Assembly: GCF_027942865.1 (NCBI RefSeq)
Contig: NC_134514.1
Location: 1,320,169-1,384,168, forward strand
Origin: Odontesthes bonariensis
Taxonomy: Eukaryota > Chordata > Actinopteri > Atheriniformes > Atherinopsidae
Direction: 5' to 3'
DNA length: 64,000 nucleotides
Below are positions 32,438-43,803 of the stretch, one piece after another. The position numbers and the translations under genes are program-made. Below the pieces are notes generated by a model. That model had not been told where the DNA came from and did no database searches. It saw only the letters and a list, made by a program, of their open reading frames with translations. Numbering within the stretch: the stretch's first letter is position 1; every line of letters starts with the position of its first letter.

Positions 32438-33120
32438 GCTGTGTTCGAAACCGCATACTTCTCATACTACTCCTACTACTCCTACCTCTCCTACTAACTT
32501 TAACTTTTTTAAGTTCCCGGATGCATACTAGATTTGCCGAAATGTTGAGTATTCATCATGAGGTTACCTGTCATTCTCAAACTACCCAAGATGCAACGTA
32601 ACTTGACGTCGCAGATCGTCATTTCCTGTCAAAACAGCAGTTTAAAGCTAGCTACAACGAGGGTAGGTTCACTTCCTGTTTTCAAAACAAAACCACTGAT
32701 TGTATGGTAATGGCTTTCCCTATGATAAAAGGAAACGGGTATTTTATTTTGTGAAAATAACCGGAAGTATATTAGCTCCCTGCGGCTAGCTTTAGTAGCG
32801 CCGAATTCATGGGAGCAAAATTGTAAATAGCCGGTATTTTGTCAGGTTTTCAACACGTTGGGGATCTAAACGACTACTTTCTCGCCTGAAAATGTTTCAA
32901 ATGTTGCTAAAGTTTACAGAGTTTAGAGCTTAAGGGAAATCAGCTTCAGGCCGGCTGATTTCGGCTCGGGTAGGAGCGCAATGCATTGTGTGTAAACACT
33001 CTGCATACTGTCTGATCGATAAGTATGCCGTTTGAAAGTATGTAGTATGCAGTATGTAGTATGTAGTATGTAGTATGCAGTATGCAGTATGTAGTATGTA
33101 GTATGTAGTAGGCGGTTTCG
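32438..33120 (+). mobile_element. MITE with GCTGTGTTCGAAACCGC ends, copy 1
   Basis: It begins GCTGTGTTCGAAACCGC and ends GGCGGTTTCG, lacking the last few bases of the opposite end. It is flanked by CAGTCTCAG on both sides. The right end has an AGTATGTAGTATGC microsatellite (33037-33110). The second copy, at 52353-52955, lies in the opposite orientation. An 8-9 bp duplication would suit hAT. Confidence 0.65.
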
Positions 33121-34094
33121 CAGTCTCAGCCCAGAGCAGGCTGTTATGCTTGTTGCTAGGAGACAGCTCGTCAACACGTGAGCAGCAGCTGCATCAAAAA
33201 CCTGACAGAGACTATCGCCTGTTTAAATTTGACTATTTTGGACTTTCGCCTACTTTCTCGAACAAACGGTCACAGCTCGAAAAGTAAATGTCGTATCCGA
33301 ATCATTTTTGTACCGTGAGCGCCCCAAGGGACAGCAGAAGCCAGCGGTGTAATTTTCATTTGGCTACCAAGTGGGGCTCGTTTTTTATGGCAGTTTTAAA
33401 ATAATTATTACACATTGATTTTATCATTTTAGCCTTTTATAATAGAGGGAACGTCAGTTGGAGGGACAATTCTCTGCGCTCAGAGGCAATTTGTGATAAA
33501 TCTGTGTGGCAGAGCTCAATGAGTGTGACATTGTGTGAAAGAGGACAAAAATGCCTACGTTTTGTGATAAAATTTGTCCAGATCGGCAAGATATTTCGGA
33601 CATGAGAGAGATTTGTTTGACGAATAGGTGCAATTTCAAATTTAGAGTGAGCAGTAGAGTGGGAGAGACGCAGGACCTGACATGTTGTCACCCTAAAACG
33701 TAAACTGCCGTTGTGTCAAAGCTGCATTAGATATATACAAACCCTTCGATTCGGTTAAAGCCAGGAGTCTCGTGTCACATACAAACTTTGAATGAGGTCT
33801 GTGCTGTGCTGCATGGCTGAGTTATAAGGCCTCTGAAAAGGCCATTTTCAAGCTCGTTTAGGCCCAAAATGGCCTTTTTCCCATTTTGCCAGAATTCCTT
33901 TTGACTAATGAGAGCCAATCGAAAAAGCACACCATTCCCGATCAATACGCACGCAACGGTGTGCTTTTTATGTTGGTCGAAGTATCGCTGACAGACTAGC
34001 AGCGTGCCAAACTTTAGGGCGGAAACGGAAGAATAAGAGTCTGGCAACAGAGTAATATGTGTGTCTAATATCTTCGGCATTGGCACCCATAATA

Positions 34095-35195
34095 AATAAT
34101 ATATGGGAGAAGGAAACGTCACAGAGCGGGAGAAGGAAACGTCACAGAGCGGGAGAAGGAAACGTCACAAAGTGGGAGAAGGAAACGTCACAGAGCGGGA
34201 GAAGGAAACGTCACAGAGCGGGAGAAGGAAACGTCACAGAGCGGGAGAAGGAAAGGTTACAGAGTGGGAGAAGGAAACGTTACAGAGCGGGAGAAGGAAA
34301 CGTCACAGAGCGGGAGAAGGAAACGTTACAGAGCGGGAGAAGGAAAGGTTACAGAGTGGGAGAAGGAAACGTTACAGAGCAGGAGAAGGAAAGGTTACAG
34401 AGTGGGAGAAGGAAACGTTACAGAGCGGGAGAAGGAAACGTTAAAGAGTGGGAGAAGGAAACGTCACAGAGTGGGAGAAGGAAACGTCACAGAGTGGGAG
34501 AAGGAAACGTCACAAAGTAGGAGAAGGAAACGTTACAGAGCGGGAGAAGGAAACGTTACAGAGTGGGAGAAGGAAACGTTACAGAGCGGGAGAAGGAAAC
34601 GTTACAGAGCGGGAGAAGGAAACGTTACAGAGCGGGAGAAGGAAACGTTACAGAGCGGGAGAAGGAAACGTCACAGAGCGGGAGAAGGAAACGTTACAGA
34701 GCGGGAGAAGGAAAGGTTACAGAGTGGGAGAAGGAAACGTTACAGAGCAGGAGAAGGAAAGGTTACAGAGTGGGAGAAGGAAACGTTACAGAGCGGGAGA
34801 AGGAAACGTTACAGAGTGGGAGAAGGAAACGTTAAAGAGTGGGAGAAGGAAACGTCACAGAGTGGGAGAAGGAAACGTCACAAAGTGGGAGAAGGAAACG
34901 TTACAGAGTGGGAGAAGGAAACGTTACAGAGCGGGAGAAGGAAAGGTTACAGAGTGGGAGAAGGAAAGGTTACAGAGCGGGAGAAGGAAACGTTACAGAG
35001 CGGGAGAAGGAAACGTCACAGAGTGGGAGAAGGAAACATCACAAAGTGGGAGAAGGAAACGTCACAAAGTGGGAGAAGGAAACGTCACAAAGTGGGAGAA
35101 GGAAACGTCACAGAGCGGGAGAAGGAAACGTCACAAAGTGGGAGAAGGAAACGTCACAGAGCGGGAGAAGGAAACGTCACAGAGTGGGAGAAGGA
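34095..35195 (+). repeat. 23-bp minisatellite, about 48 copies
   Basis: The unit is GGGAGAAGGAAACGTCACAGAGC, varying mainly at CGTCAC or CGTTAC and GAGCG or GAGTG. As 23 is not a multiple of three and the unit has no plus-strand stop, all three plus frames stay open and give the same cyclic basic-acidic peptide (GEGNVTEREKETSQSGRRKR). It is not called a gene. Confidence 0.93.
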
Positions 35196-35500
35196 ATTGG
35201 GGTCATCAGGTGGGAACCTCCTATCATCATTGTTTCGTCTAGTTGGGCCCACGACACCTCCAGGAGGCTAGAGAGTGATCACTGGCGTCCCAGAGTCATC
35301 CCTCCTCACACCACAACAACCATCTTTTCTTTAAATAACCACAAGCTACCTCAGCCTCTCACCAACTGCACACCACTCAGAGCGGGGTGGGGATACAAAC
35401 CATGGTTCAGGTAGGGGGTAAAAATAGAAGAGGTAAAGATAAGTAGGAATGGGATTCAAACCCTTGTTCGGGTAGGGGGTAATGAAAGTATAGAGGACAG
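35196..35500 (-). mobile_element. REL-endonuclease LINE 3' UTR fragment
   Basis: Inverted 3' UTR of the 8275-10006 family with about two copies of the 61-bp unit. It starts abruptly at the edge of the 23-bp array. Confidence 0.65.
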
Positions 35501-35547
35501 TAAAATAAATGTCTAAAAATTGACAATGGTATGAAACTTTCATAACT

Positions 35548-35700
35548 TACGCATTTAGTCTGTCTGCAGTTGTTTGCCGTTTCTTCGCTTTATTGATCGC
35601 AGCTGTATTACCATTTCTGGTGATGACACTTTTAAAATCCTCATACAGCTCCATCAGCATTATTTGTTCAGCTGACGAAAAAATAACAGCTCTTGTCTCG
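35548..35700 (-). pseudogene. Myb/SANT-like exon, probably from a Harbinger-type transposon
   Basis: The minus strand reads FSSAEQIMLMELYEDFKSV and NGNTAAINKAKKRQTTADRLN and then meets a GTAAGT splice donor. This resembles the Myb/SANT-like DNA-binding domain of PIF/Harbinger-associated and NAIF1-like proteins, though the usual W of the 'AWQ' segment is not seen. Only one exon-like piece is present. A captured host exon is the alternative. Confidence 0.5.
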
Positions 35701-35935
35701 CTCTCCTTTTCACACAGGTCTCCGTTTTTCCACCATCCACTCGTCAGGGCTTCTTACGTTCCTCGTGCACTCGCACTTAGCCAGGCTGTGTAAGCCTCGC
35801 TTGGATTAGCCTCACCGAGATGCAGCTAAAATGTCTTCGAGGAACGACTTGAGGCTTAAATGGGAGATGGCGCTAGTTCAAGCAACGCTTTCCGGCTATA
35901 GCCTGGCTTTCTTTAGCTACTTTCTAGGAATACCC

Positions 35936-36834
35936 CCCCTAGTCAAGTTTTCAGATGACACTGCACTGTTATCTTTATTCCAAGGTCCACATTCCAGTCA
36001 TGGGCTAGCGTTGACATCATTTGTGAAGTGGTGCGACAATATTTTTTTAGATTTAAATGTAGCCAAAACAAAGGAGCTCGTAATTGATTTCAGGAGGGCA
36101 AAGGCAGAACCAATAGCAAGTGTCATACATGGGGGGGCTGTGGAAATCGTTGATTCTTACAAGTACTTGGGTACAATATTTGACAGTGAGCTCAAGTTTC
36201 ATGTAAACACTGAGACAATTGTCAAAAAGGGACAACAGAGAATTCATCTGCTGAGGAAGCTTAACTCCTTCAGTGTCTCTAAAACCATTTTACGTAACTT
36301 TTATCAGTCTTTTATTGAGAGTCTTTTAACGTTTTCTTTTTTATGTTGGTACAATAGCCTATCAGTCAAAGACAAGAATAGTCCCAGCAGCATTGTTAAC
36401 ACTTCATCAAAGATTATTGGATCACAGCTAAACAGTCTGAGTGCTCTGTTTAACAAACAGGCAGTCCAAAAGGCTAAAAGTATCATCAGTCAGCCTGATC
36501 ATCATCGTTTTAGGTGGTGAATTTCCATTAATGCCCTCTGGGAGGCGCTATTATTCTGTCAGGATAAAAACAAAAAGATATTTTGGATCCTTCATTCCTA
36601 CAACCATCAGAATATTAAATAAGGTGTAGGGATAGAGTATTACTGACAATTTGATTTACTGAGCGCTGTTCATCACTGACAGGACAGGGTGTTTGACTGT
36701 ATGTGTGTGTTAAGATGTATATGTTTTATCTATCTATTTCTCTTATTTATACTATTTAATGTTGATTGATGGAGACTGGGACTGCAAACCTAATTGCCCA
36801 CTGATGGGATAAATAAAGTTTTCTGAATCTGAAT
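35936..36834 (+). mobile_element. LINE (type D, CR1/Rex1-like), 3' end
   Basis: It encodes FSDDTALLSLFQG, in which the usual A of the catalytic FADD box is S. It continues with NVAKTKELVIDFRRAK, YKYLGTIFDSELKF, KKGQQRIHLLRKLNSF and ESLLTFSFLCWY. After a frameshift near 36500 come MPSGRRYYSVRIKTKRY and the tail AATAAAGTTTTCTGAATCTG. It is 5'-truncated. It ends exactly where the OR4 fragment begins. Confidence 0.8.
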
Positions 36835-37162
36835 CAGTCCGTACAGAACAGGGTTAAAGAGTGGCTGACAAGTAAGGAAATACAAGGATAAAAATATTCT
36901 GAACATGTTTGGAACACTGTTCATGTTGAATCTGCTCTGTAATACTTCAAAGCAAACTCCAAAAGAGAAGTTGAGCAGAGAAGCCAGGTGAGGTGTGCAG
37001 GTACTGACAGCTTTCTGTCTCGTCTGTTTGGATCCAGAAAAACAGACTTTGAGGATCTGAACATAAGTGTAGAGAATTATAAACACTGGAACACAGACTG
37101 TGAAAGAAGCAGCAACATACTCATAGATATCATTGACTGTGGTGTCATAACATGCCAGTTTT
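36835..37162 (-). pseudogene. Olfactory receptor OR4, inverted C-terminal fragment
   Basis: The minus strand encodes IKLACYDTTVNDIYEYVAAS, LYTYVQILKVCFSGSKQTRQ, VSTCTPHLASLLNFSFGVCF and NPVLYGL. This is nearly identical to the second half of OR5 (48150) but in opposite orientation. It lacks everything before ECL2 and is cut at TM7 by a LINE end. It is a remnant, not a gene. Confidence 0.9.
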
Positions 37163-37182
37163 ATGAAACATGCACTTGTATC

Positions 37183-37400
37183 AGAAAAAAACAAAAAAGA
37201 TGGTTGTTGGGGTGTGAGGAGCAGTGATGGCTGGCATTAGGGGAGTAATTCTGGACGCCAGTGATCACCTTCTAGCCCCCTGGAGGTGTCGTGGGCCCAA
37301 CGAAACAAAACACTGATGAAAGGAGGTTCCCACCTGATGACCCCAATGACATGTTGGTCAGCACTATTCACTGGTTTATAGGGAGTATAGGGAACTAGAA
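37183..37400 (+). mobile_element. REL-endonuclease LINE 3' UTR end
   Basis: It matches 9806-10020 and starts the segmental duplication that continues through R and OR6. Confidence 0.7.
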
Positions 37401-37825
37401 AATTTCTGAAGATTTTTTATGGGTGCCAATCTACTGCCCGCCCTGTCAACAAACCGTTTAGTTCAGTTAAAGCTGAGAGTCTCCTGTCACATAAACTTTG
37501 ACTGAGGTCTGTGTTATGCTTTATGGCAGAGTTATAAGGCCTCTAAAATAGGCCATTTTGGTGCTTGTTGAGCACCAAAATGGGCTCATTATGTGCTTTT
37601 CAATGCATTTTTCCATCCACAATTTTCCCACTTTTTCCAAAATTCCTTTTGACTAATGAGAGCTAAATGTCACTGCACAACAATTGAGGTCGTTGCGCAC
37701 ACAGCGGTGTGCTTTTTATTCGCTGCTAGACTAGTAGCGCACCGAAATTCACGACGGAAACGGAAGAAAAACAGTCCATTACAGGAGTAATATGTGTGTC
37801 TAATGTCTTCGGCGTTGGCACTCAT
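37401..37825 (+). repeat. R repeat, copy 3 (short)
   Basis: It holds the left edge and right part of R, without the roughly 1-kb middle present in copy 1. It precedes the OR6 exon as copy 1 precedes OR2. Confidence 0.7.
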
Positions 37826-37952
37826 AATTATTCACTGAATCTGGTCCATTTTTTTTAAAAGCACAAAATTAAGTCAAGAATTCAAGCTAATTAAGTGTAA
37901 ATCTTCATTTCCATCGATAGAGTTTGTTCTGCAAAGTTTGTTTTTATTTCAG

Positions 37953-38232
37953 GATGAACAGTTAACAGTAACTGTCCCTTTGATGATGGCAGCAGTCTGG
38001 TCCTGTGGGAGGAAACTGGAAGATTTAAAAGAAGCAGAGGCAGACTACCTGCTCACTTCACAGGAACTCTTCACATTAACTTCACATCTTATCTCTTCAC
38101 ACACCATGAATTGCAGTTTCTCTCCTGGTTACTCTGATTTTAACAGCAAAAGTAGGACGTAAACGTAGCATGAATGTCTCAGACAGTTCTTCCTGAGCAC
38201 AGAGTGATTTTATTAAGGAGCAGCATGAGATA
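37953..38232 (+). promoter_or_regulatory. OR6 5' UTR part of the coding exon
   Basis: The acceptor TTTTTATTTCAG ends at 37952. The sequence is almost identical to 11635-11914, including the ATG AGA TAATGG overlap of a two-codon upstream frame with the start. Confidence 0.6.
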
Positions 38233-39150
38233 ATGGTAAACTCTACTCAGGTTTCATATTTCACTCTTGGTGCTTATTTTGATACCAATCTGTTCACATA
38301 CTTTTTCTTCATGATCATCATGTCTTTGTATCTTATAATAGTTGGTTCTAATGTTCTGCTCATCGTGGTTATCGGTGTGAACAGGAGCTTACATGAACCC
38401 ATGTACATGTTCCTGTGCAGCCTGTTTGTAAATGAGCTGTATGGTAGTTCAGGGCTGTTTCCATTCCTGCTGATTCAGATCCTCTCTGACGTTCACACTG
38501 TTTCTGCTCCTCTCTGTTTCCTGCAGGTTTTCTGTTTGTACTCGTACGGAGCTGTAGAGTTTTTCACCCTGGCCATCATGTCTTATGACAGATATCTTGC
38601 TATCTGTTATCCTCTGCAGTATAACACAATAATGACATTTCAGAGGGTAAAAGTTCTTACTGCAGTAGCCTGGTTACCCGCCTTACTTCTGATTGTGATT
38701 TTGACTTCTTTGAGTTTCTCTTTGCAGCTTTGTGGAAATATCATTAACAAAGTATATTGTGACAACTACTCTGTTGTTAAACTGGCCTGCGCTGACACTA
38801 CAGTCAATAACATCTATGGACTTATGATCACAGCTATCATTGTTTTTGGTCCAGTCCTTTTAATTCTGTACTCATACATGAGGATCCTCAAAGTGTGTTT
38901 TTCTGGATCCAAACAGACCCGTCAGAAAGCTGTCGGTACCTGCGCTCCTCACCTGGCTTCTCTGCTCAACTTCTCTTTTGGGGTTTGTTTTGAAGTGTCA
39001 CAGAGCAGGTTTGATATGAGCAGAGTTCCAAGAATACTGCAAATACTTCTTTCTTTGTACTTTTTAACATGTCAGCCACTCTTTAATCCTGCACTGTATG
39101 GCCTAAATATGTCCAAAATACGCAGCAGGTGTAAAAGTCTGTTTCTCTGA
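38233..39150 (+). CDS. Olfactory receptor OR6
   Basis: A 305-residue odorant GPCR, the close duplicate of OR2. It has an NST site, LHEPMY, MSYDRYLAIC, SYMRILK, NPALYG and the tail CKSLFL. Changes from OR2 cluster in TM3 (HTVSAPLCFLQVFCLYSYGA against HTISAPLCFLQVFCLHSYAT). In the TM6 motif KAVSTC the S is G (KAVGTC). The 5' exon and upstream R repeat are duplicated with it. The 3' flank diverges at about 39298, losing the polyadenylation signal that follows OR2. Confidence 0.95.
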   Translation: MVNSTQVSYFTLGAYFDTNLFTYFFFMIIMSLYLIIVGSNVLLIVVIGVNRSLHEPMYMFLCSLFVNELYGSSGLFPFLLIQILSDVHTVSAPLCFLQVFCLYSYGAVEFFTLAIMSYDRYLAICYPLQYNTIMTFQRVKVLTAVAWLPALLLIVILTSLSFSLQLCGNIINKVYCDNYSVVKLACADTTVNNIYGLMITAIIVFGPVLLILYSYMRILKVCFSGSKQTRQKAVGTCAPHLASLLNFSFGVCFEVSQSRFDMSRVPRILQILLSLYFLTCQPLFNPALYGLNMSKIRSRCKSLFL

Positions 39151-39299
39151 AATGTTGATTTGTTCTTATTGAATCATGATAAAAAAAAACACTGATATTT
39201 GACTGAAATGTACTTGGTCTTTAAATTATATTAGAAAATAATTGCCTTGATGTTTCAATTTAAATAGATTAAATTTAGAAAGTTTTTAGTCTCGTAAAG

Positions 39300-39688
39300 C
39301 TAATAGATAATGTATAAATTCTTACGGGGAAATTCAAATATTGAGTCACTTATAAAGACAATCATTCCTCCAGTCATGAAAAAGTAAATAAATACAATGA
39401 TCAACAACAATATGATTTGTCATTTCAGAGTTGGTTAACTCCCCTTAAATGTTTGTTTTTAGATGAAAAGCAAAACAATGAAATGATTTATTTTTTTGAT
39501 TGTAACTGAATGAGAATTGTAGCAGAAGTTTTTGTTTGTAATAAAGTTCATGTGTTTGTATTGAATTGACTGTAGATAATGAACTGTTTTTAGAGATTTT
39601 GTGCGTAAACAGCCTTAAATGCCAAACCTCTAAACCTACATCAAACTGTTCCTGCAGTAGTGACATTTGGACTTCATAATGCAGAGAT
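39300..39688. other. AT-rich spacer, nothing recognised
   Basis: No gene or known repeat is seen between the end of the OR6 duplication and the LINE end. Confidence 0.5.
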
Positions 39689-39880
39689 ATCAAATAAAAT
39701 AAAATAAAATCAGATTTATTTGTAGCACATTTCATGTACAAAACAATTCAAAGTGCTTCACATAAAATAAAAGCAGTGCAGCAGGGAGTGGAAGAGGCAT
39801 TCAAAATACATAAAAGAATATAAAGAGAAACAAAATAAAATAATTTAAATGAATTTAAAAACAAGCAACAACAAGATAGT
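39689..39880 (-). mobile_element. LINE 3' UTR fragment
   Basis: It matches the LINE 3' UTR at 28566-29140 (TTTATTTGTAGCACATTTCA) without the MITE present there. Confidence 0.65.
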
Positions 39881-40225
39881 GGAATTTATGTTTATAGTTT
39901 TTTTTTCAACTATATATTCTAAGCCCATATGTTCTCATACACAGGAACAAATCATATATTAATATTTTACTACTAATGTGTGCAAGAAATGCTACTGAAT
40001 GCACACAAGATACTATTAATTTTCATTTTTGAGGGAATTGTTTTGTAAACTGTTGTGCTAAACTGACGTAATAATTTTAGAGTCAGTTCAGCAACAAAAT
40101 AAAACATAAAAACAGAGGGAGGAGAGGTGCATCATGGGAGCTCCCCCTGCAGTCTGGGCTTATAGCAGCAGAACTATGGGATGTTTCAGGGTCACCTGAG
40201 CCATCCCTAACCATAAAGCCTGAAC

Positions 40226-41335
40226 TCATCACAGCTCGAATGAGCCACAACGTAAAAAGGACTTTTATGCAGGACACAGATGTTTATGGTCAAAGAGGTT
40301 TATTGTAAGGCTTTCCAGGGGTGTGATCGGAGAATAGCCCAGTTCTATGGCACAGTCATAGGGTGGGTGTGCAGGGAGTGAAAGTGAAAGGGCCTTTTCC
40401 TAACTGAAGACTGAACCTAGGTGAAGATATTCGGGGGGGAACAGAGGATGGTCCAGGTCTATTGAGGTTGCTGAGAGGAGAGGTTTAGAAAAAGTTAATA
40501 TAGTTATCTGAGGGGTTATTGTCCAAATTGTTTTGCAAGTCTAATTCCTCTTCTGTTTCTGGGAAGACAGGAGGTTGATATCCAAGTGAAGCTTCGAAAG
40601 GGGACGGTGCAGTGGCAGATGATGTGAGGGAGTTGTATTTATACTAGACCCAGGGAAACTGCTGGCTCAATGTGGAAGGATTGTTAGTGGTGACACAACA
40701 GACATCGGACTCAAAAGAAGGCCACAAGAATTGTTTTAATAGTGTTACTGTGCGATGAATACCTGGGTGGCAGGTGAATCAGGACGTATGGGCCCAATGG
40801 ATGAGGGTGGAGCAGGCAGATGCCGGGACAATATGGCGATCAGGGTGACCAGTACCAGGATCAGGGTCTGAAGGCAGGCCGCACTGAATCCGACCATCAA
40901 TCTCCCACGTAACGCCTCTGAGAGTGCAGGATTGGGGAAGGATACGGTCCGGTTCTGTGGAATCCTCCTGAGAGTTAAACTGTTGGGAGAGAGCGTTGGG
41001 TTGGACTTAGACTACAGGGAAAGTATGCATATGGGAGCAGCTTACCCTCCTGTTCTGAACGTTGGGAGATGACAGTCACTAACTATGAGTCAGAGGCGTC
41101 CACTTCTACTATAAATAGTCTCTCAGGATCTGGTTTAAACAGAACAGGAGCAGAGATTACCACGGAGGATAGAGAGATAGTCTGGTGAAGGCTGGCTGGT
41201 CCTGCTGCTCCTTAAGAGGCAGTCCTGATGGTGCGAAAGCAGGAGCAAAACAGACTCTGCCCAAGCCTTCCGGGGAACCTGCTTAGCCCATCCTAAGACT
41301 CAGAAACAAATATAACACCACATCCAAGCTTGATT
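40226..41335 (-). mobile_element. Probable 3' end of an LTR element (fossil)
   Basis: This block interrupts a LINE. On the minus strand there is a short frame with an NRT site and one strongly hydrophobic segment (VGFSAACLQTLILVLVTLIA), like an envelope membrane anchor. It is followed by a TATAAAT-type box (about 40640) and an AATAAA signal (about 40305). This order suggests an envelope end plus a 3' LTR. LTR borders were not defined. It appears broken. Confidence 0.35.
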
Positions 41336-41384
41336 ATGACAAATCTTAAAGGTAGAGAGGGTGTCTAATTCTTGAAGCCAAACT

Positions 41385-41600
41385 GGCTGCTGGTCCCACA
41401 GAGAGGGGCCTGATAACTGAAGGCTCTGCCTACCAAACTGGCAGCTGGTCCCACAGAGAGGGGCCTGATAACTGAAGGCTCTGCCTCCCAAACTGGCAGC
41501 TGGTTCCACAGAGAGGGGCCTGATAACTGAAGGCTCTGCTTCCCAAACTGGCAGCTGGTTCCACAGAGAGGGGCCTGATAACTGAAGGCTCTGCCTTCCA
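41385..41600 (-). repeat. 55-bp tandem repeat, third locus
   Basis: About four units of the repeat found at 2506-2800 and 19010-19170. Its right junction with the type B LINE (CTTCCATTCTACACC) is the same as at 2800. Confidence 0.85.
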
Positions 41601-42922
41601 TTCTACACCCTGCAACAGGGGTCCCCCAAGGCTCAGTACTGGGGCCTCTTCTCTTTGCCATATACACCTCCTCACTGGGCCAGATCATCCCATCACATGG
41701 CTTCTCATACCAAAGTTATGCTGACGATACCCAGCTCCATCTATCATTCCCACCTGACGACCACACGGTCTCAGCACAAATCTCAGACCGTCTCTCTGAC
41801 ATATCAAAATTGATGAAAGCCCATCACCTCCAACTGAACCTCTCTAAAACTGAACTCCTTGTCTTCCCAGCCAAATCAACCATACACCACAGCCTCTGCA
41901 TCCAAACTGAATATCTATCTCTTGCTCCATCAAAGGCAGCTAGAAACTTGGGTGTCATGATTGATGACAAACTGACCTTTAAAGATCATGTTACCTCCGT
42001 TGCTCGATAGTGCTGCTTCGCATTGTTAAACATAAGAAAGATTAGACCGTACCTAACCCAACATGCCACCCAGCTCCTGGTGCAGGCTGTGGTGATCTCC
42101 GGCCTTGACTACTGCCACACCCTACTAACTGGTCTCCTAACTGGTCTCCCAGCCTGTGCTGTGAAACCGCTGCAGATGGTCCAGAACGCGGTGCCGCGTT
42201 TGTTCTTTGATCAGCCTAAAAGAGCACACGTCACCCCTCTGTTCATTGAGCTCCACTGGCTACCTTTAACCGCCCGCATCAAGTTCAAGTCCCTGATGTT
42301 AGCCTACAGAGTCGGTCACTCTGGTCGTCAAAGAATTGTCATCTAGCAGTGCCTACACCACGCTGAAGACAATCCAGACTCGTCTCATGTGTCGTTCCAC
42401 GATGGTGGAATGACCTACCGAGCGCCACCAGAACAGGGGCGTCCCTGAATATCTTCAAGAATCTCTTGAAGACCCAGCTCGTCAGAGAGCATCTGCTATC
42501 CTGTACTTGCCTCTATCTCCATACTGTCCCCTCTGTCACCTCTCACAGAGTCCGACTAGTGGTTTCTTTGATGTTAGCTATAATGTTATTATGGAGGGGG
42601 CGTGGTGCATCAGCTGCAGGAGAGAGGTGTGGAGAGAGCTCAGGGGAGCAGCACCAGGTGAGTGATTAGTACACCAGCATGCACTAATCACAGTAGCGTG
42701 CTGGAACCAGGAGAGAGGAGGAGAACAAGCCGGCACAAAGCGCAGGAAGCGCAGGAGGGAGGCCGTGCTAAGAAGAGATCACTGAAAGAAAACAATAAAG
42801 CATTATACCGTCACCAGATCTCAGTCATACTTGCCTGCTGAAAGAACCCGCAGTGGCTGTGAGAACGTCACATTGGCGCCTGAACTAGGATTCAGCAGAC
42901 AGGTAAAAAAAAAGAAACTGAG

Positions 42923-43408
42923 ATGACACAACCGCAGCAGCCGATCACCATGCTGGCCCAGATGCTGTCGGAGGTCGCGACGATGAGCCGCGACCCGGCG
43001 GGCCTCAGCAAGCTGCAGCTGGCAGTACTGCAGGACCAAGCAGAGCGACAGACCCAGCTGCTGGAGGCAATGGTGGAGCAGGCCGGAGCAGGAATAGCAG
43101 CTCCCCCACTCGCATCAGTCGCACTATACAAAATGTCACCAACTGACGACCCACAATCCTTCCTCGAGATGTTCGAGGCAATGGCGGAGGCATGCAGGTG
43201 GCCGGAGGAAGAGTGGGCGGTGCGGGTGCGTCCCCTCCTGTCGGGGGACGCCCAAACAGCGGCGCTGGGCCTCCCTGCGCGCGCTCGGGATTACACGGCG
43301 ATCAGGAGGGCAGTACTGGATCGCCTCGGCTACTCGGCGGAGGACCATCGCCGCCGTTTTCGGGGGATGAAACTGGGCCCCACGAACCGGCCTTTCACCT
43401 ATGCTTAG
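42923..43408 (+). pseudogene. Gmr1-like gag region (fossil)
   Basis: A gag N-terminal region with WAVRVRPLLSGDAQTAAL and YTAIRRAVLDRLGYSAEDHR, the capsid-like part seen in vertebrate Ty3/gypsy elements. Part of a broken copy. Confidence 0.75.
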
Positions 43409-43803
43409 CAGCTGAAGGACGCGGCGACTAGGTGGCTGCAGCCATGGGGATCGAACGGCGAGGAGAGGATGCTGGAACAAATCATCCTGGAGCAGTTTGT
43501 GGAGGGGCTGCCGACTGGTACGGCAGAGTGGGTGCGCTGTCACCGACCGACGGAGCTGGCAACCGCAATCACCCTCACAGAGGATCATCTGGCATTCTTC
43601 TCCCGGGGCTGGACACCGGAGGCTCGGCCAGCAACTCCCTGCCGTCCCACACCAGCGCCCCGAAGGGGGCAGTCCTCAGCTGAGCCCCTGCACCACACAA
43701 CTGCCCGACCATCGCCACTGCCCCGCACTAACCTCTCCCGTCTCTTCCACCCCAGGTTCCAGCCGCTACAGGTGCTGCTCCCGACCCGCAGAGGGTCTCT
43801 CAG

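Larger units (their letters stand above)
30495..34090 (+). repeat. R repeat, copy 2, expanded and with nested DNA elements
   Basis: Left edge GATGGGTGCCAATCTACTG; right edge GGCATTGGCACCCATAATA. The middle module (TCAAGGTCCTGTTTAAAATA ... GCTTTTCAAT ... TTTTCCCATT) is repeated about six times between 30780 and 32350. Nested elements lie at 31141-31937 and 32438-33120. No coding capacity is recognised. Confidence 0.7.
40120..41600 (-). mobile_element. L2-like LINE (type A) 3' end, split by an insert
   Basis: 40140-40225 is the 3' UTR, matching 19260-19330 reversed. 41336-41600 holds the C-terminal STFK-like segment and a 55-bp array. Between them lies an unrelated 1.1-kb block. Confidence 0.65.

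Noticed and set aside
30534-34090. R repeat as a proven DNA transposon with 12-bp inverted ends
   Set aside because: The inverted motif is suggestive, but similarity extends past the left motif and no target duplication was found, so it is kept only as a tentative note.
34095-35195. CRISPR-like array
   Set aside because: The repeats are directly contiguous with no unique spacers, and the context is vertebrate.
34059-35414. Several overlapping frames over the 23-bp array as a repeat-protein gene
   Set aside because: All three frames give the same cycle, and the end of one frame runs into LINE sequence. No gene structure is seen.
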